From: Acetobacteraceae bacterium
GTDB lineage: Bacteria; Pseudomonadota; Alphaproteobacteria; Acetobacterales; Acetobacteraceae
DNA: 5,087 nt
Reading direction: 5' to 3'
NCBI GenBank assembly: GCA_027340195.1
Contig: DAHWNE010000200.1
Span: forward strand, 1-5,087
A program made the position numbers and the translations under genes. Under the pieces are notes generated by a model. It made no database searches, was not told the DNA's origin, and was given only the letters and a program-made list of their open reading frames with translations. Below, piece after piece: positions 1 to 5,087 of the stretch; the stretch's first letter is position 1; each line of letters opens with the position of its first letter.

Positions 1-1
1 G

Positions 2-259
2 CCCTAGGTGGAGGCCTCGCAGAGCGGGGTGGCGGCGGCGGCGCTGGCGGCGGGTCGGGCGGTGCTGGCCACCGCCGTGGGTGGGCTCCCGCAACAGCTG
101 CGCGGGGAGACGCTCGGCCAACTCTGCGCGCCCGCCGCCGAGACGTTGGCGGCGGCTTGGCGGGCGATGCTGGCGGACCCGCCGCGTGGCCCGCCGGTGG
201 ATGCCGCCGCCGGCTGGCGTCAGGCTGGGGCGGCGATGCTCGCCGCGTTGGGGGTGTGA
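2..259 (+). pseudogene. C-terminal part of a GT4-type glycosyltransferase, interrupted by an amber codon
   Basis: From base 8 the frame reads VEASQSGVAAAALAAG, then VLATAVGGLPQQL, and ends at TGA 257-259. This resembles the nucleotide-sugar-binding end of group 1 (GT4) glycosyltransferases, where the usual text is 'PY.EA[ST]QSGV...A...G.PV.AT.VGGLPE'. These enzymes move a sugar from a nucleotide sugar to a glycan or lipid acceptor in the cytoplasm. Directly before the valine the frame reads CCC TAG, that is proline then stop, exactly where the family has Pro-Tyr. One base change from TAC or TAT would create this stop. A GTG at base 8 could start an 83-residue peptide, but I see no ribosome binding site in the seven bases before it, and such a fragment would lack the acceptor-binding N-terminal domain. 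It is therefore called a broken gene. Alternatives are a sequencing error or a stop that is read through. Family assignment is fairly sure; the broken status rests on one codon at the window edge. Confidence 0.6.
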
Positions 260-266
260 CGCCGCC

Positions 267-301
267 GCGGTCGCGGCTACACTACGGGCCGCCGCGACCG
301 C
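267..301. repeat. 11-bp perfect inverted repeat in the gap before the CoA-transferase gene
   Basis: The arms GCGGTCGCGGC (267-277) and GCCGCGACCGC (291-301) are exact reverse complements separated by 13 bases. The structure starts 7 bases after the glycosyltransferase stop and ends 18 bases before the next ATG. No T-run follows, so it is not a typical intrinsic terminator. It could weaken read-through, stabilise an mRNA end or bind a regulator. The loop contains TACACT (278-283), a 4 of 6 match to a -10 box, with GTGACG (256-261) a 4 of 6 match to a -35 box 16 bases upstream. A promoter overlapping the repeat is therefore possible but weakly supported. Confidence 0.5.
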
Positions 302-305
302 AGTC

Positions 306-310
306 AGGAA
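306..310 (+). promoter_or_regulatory. Ribosome binding site of the CoA-transferase gene
   Basis: AGGAA lies 9 bases before the ATG at 320, a normal Shine-Dalgarno distance. It supports that ATG over other in-frame starts and sits just after the right arm of the inverted repeat, outside the stem. Confidence 0.6.
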
Positions 311-319
311 CCGACGCCG

Positions 320-1582
320 ATGGACGAGGAAACCCCACCGCAAGGCAAAGCCCTGGCCCGCTCCGCCGGGGCACTGGCCGGGATCAAGGTGATCGATCTC
401 ACCCGGGTTCTGGGCGGGCCCTACTGCACCATGATCCTGTCCGACCACGGGGCGGAGGTGGTCAAGATCGAACCGCCGCAGGGCGACGAAGTACGCGACT
501 GGGGCCCGCCGTTTCACGAGCATCCCGCGGCGGCTGGCAGCCCCCCGAACCGCGATGCCAGCTATTTCATCGGCGTCAACCGTAACAAGAAGTCGCTGGC
601 GCTCGATCTCGGTAAGCCGGAAGGCCGTGCGGTGCTGCTCCGCCTGCTCGAGGGCGCGGATGTGCTGATCGAGAACTTTAAACCCGGCTCGATGGAGAAA
701 TGGGGGCTGGGCTACGAGACCGATCTGGCGTCCCGGTTCCCCGGTCTCATCCATTGCCGTATCTCCGGTTTCGGTGCCGATGGCCCGCTCGGCGGCCTGC
801 CCGGCTACGATGCCATCCTCCAGGCGATGACCGGTCTGATGAGCGCCAACGGCGATGCCGTCACCGGGCCGATGCGGCTTGGTACCGCGATCGTGGACAT
901 GGGTACAGGACTCTATTCCGCAGTCGGTATCCTGATGGCGTTGCAGGAACGCACCCGCTCCGGGCGCGGGCAGTATCTCGATATGACCCTCTATGATTGC
1001 GGGCTGGCGCTGCTGCACCCGCAGGCGGCCAATTTCTTCCTCAACGGCAAGCGCCCGGTCGGCACCGGCAACCCGCATCCCAACCTGGTGCCGTATGACA
1101 AGTTCCCCACCCGGACCGGGGAGATTTTCATCGCCTCGGGCAACAACGGGCAGTTCCGCAAGCTGGCCGAGATCATCGGCCATCCCGGATTGGCCGACGA
1201 CCCGCGCTTTGCTGACAACGGCGCCCGCAACGTCAACCGCGACGCGTTGACGGCGATCCTGCGCGATGCCTTTGCCGCTGCCGACGGGCAGGAGCTGGCG
1301 CTCCGGCTGATCCGTGCCGGCGTGCCGGCCGGACCGGTCTTGTGGGTGGACGAGGCGACCACCGCCCCGCATACCGAGCATCGACAGATGGTTACCGAGC
1401 TCGGTTGGTATCGTGGTCTCGGCACGCCAATCAAGCTCTCCCGCACCCCGGGCGGGACCCGGGCCGCCCCGCCCGCCTTCGGCGCGGATGGCGACGCGGT
1501 GCTGGCCGCGCACGGGTTCGGCGCCGAGGAGATCGCGGCGCTGCGTGCCGCCGGCGTCCTGCTCAGCGAGCGCCGCCGATAG
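320..1582 (+). CDS. Class III (CaiB/BaiF family) CoA-transferase
   Basis: This 420-residue protein has the full length usual for class III CoA-transferases, which move coenzyme A between carboxylic acids through an enzyme-aspartate intermediate and act as interlocked dimers in the cytoplasm. Visible family landmarks, in order, are LAGIKVIDLTRVLGGPYC near residue 19, GAEVVKIEPPQGD at 44-56, YFIGVNRNKKSLALDL at 82-97, ADVLIENFKPGSMEKWGL, then ISGFGADGPL and GYDAILQAMTG. The catalytic aspartate is most likely Asp193 in DMGTG, followed by RSGRGQYLDMTLYD. The C-terminal part contains HPGLADDPRF and the late GVPAGPV motif. Substrates cannot be read from the sequence: formyl-CoA, succinyl-CoA and carnitine-type enzymes all share these motifs. 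The ATG at 320 has AGGAA nine bases upstream and places the first family motif near residue 19, as expected. It sits between glycosyltransferase genes in the same direction, which is an unusual setting. Nothing looks truncated or mutated. Confidence 0.93.
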   Translation: MDEETPPQGKALARSAGALAGIKVIDLTRVLGGPYCTMILSDHGAEVVKIEPPQGDEVRDWGPPFHEHPAAAGSPPNRDASYFIGVNRNKKSLALDLGKPEGRAVLLRLLEGADVLIENFKPGSMEKWGLGYETDLASRFPGLIHCRISGFGADGPLGGLPGYDAILQAMTGLMSANGDAVTGPMRLGTAIVDMGTGLYSAVGILMALQERTRSGRGQYLDMTLYDCGLALLHPQAANFFLNGKRPVGTGNPHPNLVPYDKFPTRTGEIFIASGNNGQFRKLAEIIGHPGLADDPRFADNGARNVNRDALTAILRDAFAAADGQELALRLIRAGVPAGPVLWVDEATTAPHTEHRQMVTELGWYRGLGTPIKLSRTPGGTRAAPPAFGADGDAVLAAHGFGAEEIAALRAAGVLLSERRR

Positions 1583-1629
1583 ACCGCCGACTCCCCCCCG
1601 GTCCGGCAGAAGCCGTTCTGGGCCTGCCC

Positions 1630-1633
1630 GGAG
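1630..1633 (+). promoter_or_regulatory. Possible ribosome binding site for a CTG start at 1642
   Basis: GGAG lies 8 bases before CTG 1642, just ahead of the first recognisable module. It is the best Shine-Dalgarno match I see between the CoA-transferase stop and the first module. In such GC-rich DNA a GGAG is common, so this only weakly favours the CTG over CTG 1618 or 1624. Confidence 0.25.
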
Positions 1634-1641
1634 AGACGCGG

Positions 1642-4416
1642 CTGGCCTGGGCGGTCTTCGATCCGGAGCATTACGCCCGCCAGGCCGGGTCCGCCGCGCC
1701 GGCGGACCCGGAGACGGCGCGCGACCATTACCTCGCCCATGGCCAAGCTGCCGGATATTCGCCCAATCGTTGGATCGACGAGGCCTGGCTGCGCGCCACC
1801 CTGTCTGGGGGCGTCTCCGGGTTCGACGCGCTGTGCCGCGCGGGCACTGCCCGAGCCCCGCACTGGCTGTTCGATCAGGCGCTGTATCGGCATCGCTACC
1901 CCGACCTGACCGACGAGGCGCTGGAAGCGGGCGGGTTCCATGATGGGTTCGACCATTATTTACGGGTCGGAGATCGCGAGGGGCGCTCCGGCTCGCTGTT
2001 CCTGGACCCCGCCTTCACGCTGGCCCGGCTGCCGGCTGGCGCCGCGGCCCATGTGGCAGCGCGCGGCTGCTTCGCTTGGTATCTGGAGGTGCTGGGCACG
2101 GCGGTCGAACCCGACTTGTCCCCGTGGTTCGATCCCGCGTGGTATCTGGCCCATACGCCGCAAGCCCGGCGCGCGCCCTCGGCGCTGCGCCATTATCTGA
2201 CCGCCGCCAACCCCGGCGATCCGCTGCCTCAATTCTCCGAGCGGTTCTATCTTGAGCGCTATCCCGACATCGCGGCCGCGGTGGCTGCCGGCACCTGGCG
2301 GTCGGGTTATCAGCATTTCCTGTTCCATGGCGCGTTCGAACTGCGCCAGCCCAGCGCCGGGCTGGACCTCGCGCGCTACATGGCCACCAACCCCGCGGTG
2401 GCCGAGGATCTGGCGAGCGGCCGGGTGCGCGACGCGTTCTCCCATTATCTGCAAACCACCCGCTCGGAGCGCGCGCCGGCGGTGGATGCGCGGACGGAGG
2501 CCCGGGCGCTGTTACCCGGGCGGGTGCGCGCGAAGCTGGATTTTACCCTGGCCGGCCCGCCGGCGCTGTCGGTGGTGTTCGCCCCCCGCGGCGGGTTCGC
2601 CGAGACCTTGGCCGCGCTCGCTGCGTTGCACGCGGACGCCGCCGGCCGGGCCGAGCTGATCCTGATCGAGACCGGTGCAGGCGATGAAACCGGGCTGATC
2701 GCCCGCTATCTCCGTGGTGCCGCGGTGCTGGATTTCGGGCGGGATCTGGGGCCGATCGCGGTGGTGAATGCCGGGCTCGCCTGCGCCACCGCGCCGCTGC
2801 TGCTGGTACTGGATGGAGGGGTGGCACTGGTCTCGGGCGCGGTGGACGCGGTGCTAACGCGATTCGCCGCCGAGGACCCGCCGACGGCGCTGATCGGACG
2901 GTTGTTGGCGGAGGACGGGCGGGTGATCGAGGCCGGGCGCATTTTGTGGCGTGACGGTGCACTGACGCCCTACATGGCGGGCGCATCGGGTTTGGCGCCG
3001 GAGGCCTGCTTCCGTCGCCGGGTGACCGGCGGCAGCCTCGGGTTACTGGCGATACGAAGGGAGGTCGCAGAGGCTGCCGGCGGGCTCGCCGTCGACTTCG
3101 CCGACCCGCCGGCACCGGGTGCCGCGCTTGCCGATCTGCTGCTGCGGCTGAAGGCTCCGGCAGAATACGACCCGGCTCTGGCTGGCCGGGTGCTGACCCC
3201 GTTGGCGGAGGAAGCCTCCGGAGCCGAGCTCCTGCGCGCGCGTCATCCCGATGCGCTGGCCGCCCGACCGACGCGGGACCTCGCCCGCGCCCTGTTCGCC
3301 CGCGCCCCCGCCGCGCGCCGCATCCTGCTGATCGAGGATACGCCGCCGCTGCGCCGGGCCGGCTCCGGCTTCGTCCGTTCGGCCGAGTTGGTAGCGGCGA
3401 TGGCGCGGCTGGGCTGCGCGGTCAGCGTGATGGGCGTGGCCCGCGGCGGGTTCGAACTGGGCGCGTTGTTCGCCGATCTGCCGGACACGGTAGAGCTGCT
3501 GCACGACCGTACGGCCGATACGCTGCCGGCGCTGCTGGCCGAACGGGCAGGGTTCTACGATGTGATCTGGATCGCCCGGGCGCATAATTTCCGCCGGCTG
3601 GCCCCGCTGCTGACCGACCTGCCCGCCCCGCCCAGACTGATCCTGGATACCGAGGCGATCGCCCCGCTGCGTGAGGCCGCGCGGGCCAACCTGACCGGCG
3701 CCGCGTTCGATCTGCCGGCGGCGCTGGCCGCGGAGTTCGCTGGGGCTGCCGCCTGCGCCGCGCTGGTGGCGGTCAGCCCGGCGGAGGCGGACATCCTGCG
3801 CGGCCTCGGCCTGGGTCCGGTGACGGTGATCGGCCATTCCCGCCGCCCGGAGCCGACGCCCCGCGGCTTCGCCGAGCGCGCCGGCATGTTGTTCCTGGGC
3901 GCGATGCACGAGCCTGACAGTCCCAACCACGACGCGCTGCACTGGTTCGTGGCCGAGGTGTTGCCGCGGGTGGAAGCGGCGCTGCGCTGGGAGACGCGGC
4001 TGACGGTGGCCGGATTCACCGGCCCCGGGGTGGATCTGTCGGCGCTCGCCAGCCATCCGCGCATCACTCTGCGCGGGGCGGTGGCGGATACCGCGCCGCT
4101 GTTCGACCAGCACCGGCTGTTCGTCGCCCCCACCCGCTATGCCGCCGGGTTGCCCTACAAGCTGCACGAGGCGGCGGGATACGGGCTGCCGATCGTGGCC
4201 TCCGGCATCCTGGCCCGGCAGCTGGGCTGGGAGAACGCGCTGCTGGCGGCGGAGACCGACGATCCGGCGGCGTTCGCCGCGGCGGTGGTGCGGCTCTATC
4301 GCGACGCCGCGTTATGGGAAGCGCTGCGCGCCGCCGCGCTCGCGCGGGTGGCGGAGGACTGCGATCCGGCGCGCACCGAAGCGGCGCTTCGTGCCCTGCT
4401 GGAGCTGCCGGGATGA
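1642..4416 (+). CDS. Large module-bearing glycosyltransferase: N-terminal repeats, GT2-like domain, C-terminal GT4-type domain
   Basis: Numbering from a tentative CTG start at 1642 gives 924 residues. Residues 5-280 hold seven divergent modules of the type 'FD..YL...PD....GF.HYL.HG..EGR.SP'. Residues about 308-485 look like a GT2 (GT-A fold) domain: ALSVVF, NAGLACATAPLLLVLD (DGG at 391-393), IGRLLAEDGRVIEAG and ILWRDG (418-439), and TGGSLGLLAIRRE. The usual acidic metal-binding motif and the later 'YEDTDL' block are not recognisable, so this domain may be inactive. From residue 561 a GT4-type domain follows: ILLIED...GSGFVRSAELV, FYDVIWIAR (638), FLGAMHEPDSPNHDAL (751), APTRYAAGLPYK (829-840) and Glu843 in the E...GLPIVAS block. 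No signal peptide or membrane segment is seen, so a cytoplasmic enzyme of surface-glycan assembly is likely; donor and acceptor are unknown. The start is uncertain: in-frame GTG 1342 and TTG 1405 lie deep inside the CoA-transferase gene, and the next canonical start (GTG 2053) would remove the first modules. CTG 1642 has GGAG at 1630-1633. The stop overlaps the next gene. Confidence 0.85.
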   Translation: MAWAVFDPEHYARQAGSAAPADPETARDHYLAHGQAAGYSPNRWIDEAWLRATLSGGVSGFDALCRAGTARAPHWLFDQALYRHRYPDLTDEALEAGGFHDGFDHYLRVGDREGRSGSLFLDPAFTLARLPAGAAAHVAARGCFAWYLEVLGTAVEPDLSPWFDPAWYLAHTPQARRAPSALRHYLTAANPGDPLPQFSERFYLERYPDIAAAVAAGTWRSGYQHFLFHGAFELRQPSAGLDLARYMATNPAVAEDLASGRVRDAFSHYLQTTRSERAPAVDARTEARALLPGRVRAKLDFTLAGPPALSVVFAPRGGFAETLAALAALHADAAGRAELILIETGAGDETGLIARYLRGAAVLDFGRDLGPIAVVNAGLACATAPLLLVLDGGVALVSGAVDAVLTRFAAEDPPTALIGRLLAEDGRVIEAGRILWRDGALTPYMAGASGLAPEACFRRRVTGGSLGLLAIRREVAEAAGGLAVDFADPPAPGAALADLLLRLKAPAEYDPALAGRVLTPLAEEASGAELLRARHPDALAARPTRDLARALFARAPAARRILLIEDTPPLRRAGSGFVRSAELVAAMARLGCAVSVMGVARGGFELGALFADLPDTVELLHDRTADTLPALLAERAGFYDVIWIARAHNFRRLAPLLTDLPAPPRLILDTEAIAPLREAARANLTGAAFDLPAALAAEFAGAAACAALVAVSPAEADILRGLGLGPVTVIGHSRRPEPTPRGFAERAGMLFLGAMHEPDSPNHDALHWFVAEVLPRVEAALRWETRLTVAGFTGPGVDLSALASHPRITLRGAVADTAPLFDQHRLFVAPTRYAAGLPYKLHEAAGYGLPIVASGILARQLGWENALLAAETDDPAAFAAAVVRLYRDAALWEALRAAALARVAEDCDPARTEAALRALLELPG
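1654..2481 (+). repeat. Seven degenerate protein modules of about 32-44 residues
   Basis: The encoded protein repeats a pattern of an aromatic-Asp start, a Tyr-Leu or similar pair, often 'YPD', a Gly-Phe/Tyr, and an ending like HYL.HG followed by SP. The seven copies begin near VFDPEHYA (1654), RWIDEAWL (1768), WLFDQALY (1864), LFLDPAFT (1996), WFDPAWYL (2125), FSERFYLERYPDI (2233) and LDLARYMATNPAV (2362). Similarity is at protein level and strongly diverged; this is not a DNA tandem repeat. Such modules are known at the N-termini of some alphaproteobacterial glycosyltransferases, where their role is, as far as I know, undefined. Acceptor binding or protein contacts are plausible guesses. 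Confidence 0.7.
1685..1711. repeat. Perfect 12-bp stem with a 3-base loop near the 5' end of the large glycosyltransferase gene
   Basis: CCGGGTCCGCCG (1685-1696) is the exact reverse complement of CGGCGGACCCGG (1700-1711), with CGC as the loop. The stem is almost all G-C pairs, so the mRNA hairpin should be very stable. It encodes part of the linker AGSAAPADPE inside the first module, a stretch that is longer than in the matching module of the downstream paralogue. It may affect translation from the nearby unclear start, be a trace of a small palindromic insertion, or be chance in GC-rich DNA. Confidence 0.55.
4401..4404 (+). promoter_or_regulatory. Ribosome binding site for the overlapping downstream gene
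   Basis: GGAG lies inside the end of the upstream gene, 8 bases before the ATG at 4413. Together with the ATGA overlap it supports this start and points to translational coupling of the two genes. Confidence 0.6.
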
Positions 4417-5087
4417 GCGGGACGGGCCGACCGGCCTGGCTGGGCTTCGACGGGGCGGACGAGCGGCACGAACTCGACCTCTATTTCGACGCGGAGTGGT
4501 ATCGGACCTGCTATCCGGATGGGGCCGCGGGACGCGCGCATTACCTCGCGCACGGTCGGGCGGATCGCAGCCCGCACTGGCTGTTCACGCCGCAGGAGTA
4601 TCTGGCCGCGCTGACCGCCGCCCGTGGCGCGGTACCGCCGGAGGTGCGGGCAGATCCGTACGATCATTTCCTGCGCATCGGCCAGCACCGAGGGCTGAGC
4701 GGGCACCGGCTGTTCGATCCCGGTTTCCTCGCCGCACGCGCCCCCTACGACGTGGCGCGTCATTGTGAGCGCGACGGGCCTTTCACCACTTTCCTGAGGC
4801 TGCTGCGGGCGGGGGCGGGGGAACTCGCGGTGTCTCCGCATTTCGATGCCGACTGGTATCGGAGCCGCTATCCGGAGGCGGCAGGCGGACGCTGGCAGGG
4901 CGCGCTGCATCACTACCTCACCAACCCGACCCCCACCGCGTTCGATCCCTCGCCGCGGTTTTCCGAGGCGGTGTACCTGGCTGACCGCCCCGATGTGTCG
5001 GCGACGGTCGGGCCGGGCGGGTTTCGCAACGGGTTCGATCACTTCCTGCGCCATGGCGCGGCCGAGGGGCGGTACTATGCGCCCTCG
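4413..5087 (+). CDS. Module-bearing protein, probable glycosyltransferase, partial (runs off the window end)
   Basis: The ATG at 4413 overlaps the TGA of the upstream gene (ATGA) and has GGAG eight bases before it. The frame stays open for 225 codons to the window end. The protein starts MSGTGRPAWLGFDGADE and then holds five modules like those of the upstream gene: YFDAEWYRTCYPD with HYLAHG (residues 24-55), WLFTPQEYL with YDHFLRIG (56-98), LFDPGFLAARAP (about 99-142), HFDADWYRSRYPE with LHHYL (143-180), and FSEAVYLADRPDV with GFDHFLRHGAAEGR (181 to the end). They match upstream modules 1, 3, 4, 5 and 6 in order, so the genes are probably duplicates. No catalytic domain is visible within the window. 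By analogy a seventh module and glycosyltransferase domains would follow, but this is inference. No signal peptide is seen. It is probably co-translated with the upstream gene and has a role in the same glycan pathway. Confidence 0.85.
   Translation, partial: MSGTGRPAWLGFDGADERHELDLYFDAEWYRTCYPDGAAGRAHYLAHGRADRSPHWLFTPQEYLAALTAARGAVPPEVRADPYDHFLRIGQHRGLSGHRLFDPGFLAARAPYDVARHCERDGPFTTFLRLLRAGAGELAVSPHFDADWYRSRYPEAAGGRWQGALHHYLTNPTPTAFDPSPRFSEAVYLADRPDVSATVGPGGFRNGFDHFLRHGAAEGRYYAPS
4482..5087 (+). repeat. Five protein modules matching those of the upstream gene
   Basis: Five copies of the 'FD..YL..YPD....HYL.HG...SP' module are encoded here, starting near 4482, 4578, 4707, 4839 and 4953. Pairs such as HYLAHG with HYLAHG, APHWLFDQALY with SPHWLFTPQEY, WFDPAWYL with HFDADWYR, and FSERFYLERYPDI with FSEAVYLADRPDV show one-to-one correspondence with the upstream array. 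The second upstream module has no counterpart here. The array may continue beyond the window. Confidence 0.7.

Noticed and set aside
31..56. GCG-rich triplet run
   Set aside because: It encodes the alanine-rich helix of the glycosyltransferase motif and reflects codon preference, not a microsatellite of interest.
1449..1475. 8-bp inverted repeat inside the CoA-transferase gene
   Set aside because: The arms are only G and C with an 11-base loop inside a conserved gene, which is expected by chance at this base composition.
1342..1641. N-terminal extension of the large glycosyltransferase back to GTG 1342 or TTG 1405
   Set aside because: The frame overlaps the conserved CoA-transferase C-terminus, is arginine-rich and resembles no family, so it is probably not translated.
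991..1956. Long open frame on the - strand across the CoA-transferase and glycosyltransferase genes
   Set aside because: It lies opposite clear protein families, crosses a gene boundary, and its translation is rich in Arg, Pro and Ser without motifs, as expected for shadow frames in GC-rich DNA.
3043..4167. Open frame of 374 codons on the - strand
   Set aside because: It is antisense to recognisable glycosyltransferase motifs, with a Gln/Arg/Gly-rich composition and no family signature.
4296..5054. Open frame of 252 codons on the - strand over the gene junction
   Set aside because: It is antisense to the ATGA junction and to the conserved modules; no ribosome binding site or domain is evident.

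Overview
The window is very GC-rich coding DNA, by eye about 70% G+C, with third codon positions almost always G or C. Genes are tightly packed and all read on the + strand. This composition, together with glycosyltransferases carrying repeated 'FD..YL...PD....HYL.HG' modules, suggests an alphaproteobacterium, possibly Acetobacteraceae. That placement is an inference, because no rRNA or other marker gene is present.

Layout: (1) Bases 2-259 are the C-terminal end of a GT4-type (glycosyl transferases group 1) glycosyltransferase. An amber codon at 5-7 sits where the family has a conserved tyrosine, so the visible piece is cut off from its N-terminal part. (2) Bases 260-319 are a short intergenic gap with an 11-bp perfect inverted repeat and a ribosome binding site. 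(3) Bases 320-1582 encode a complete class III (CaiB/BaiF) CoA-transferase with its catalytic aspartate. (4) From about 1642 to 4416 lies a long multidomain protein: seven degenerate N-terminal modules, a GT2-like domain that seems to have lost its metal-binding and catalytic acids, and a C-terminal GT4-type domain. Its start codon is unclear because no in-frame ATG, GTG or TTG lies between 1405 and 2053. (5) From 4413 a second gene overlaps the previous stop (ATGA) and runs off the window end. Its 225 visible residues carry the same modules in the same order as the upstream gene, so the two are probably paralogues.

Functionally the window looks like part of a cell-surface polysaccharide or glycan assembly cluster in which glycosyltransferases are made from one transcript, at least from 1642 onward. 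The CoA-transferase is a metabolic enzyme with no obvious link to glycan assembly. It may only be a positional neighbour, or it may prepare an acyl-CoA for glycan modification, but nothing in the sequence decides this. I saw no tRNA, rRNA, CRISPR array, insertion sequence or phage gene. The best candidates for follow-up are the module-bearing glycosyltransferase pair, the missing start codon with a strong hairpin just behind it, and the amber codon at the left edge.
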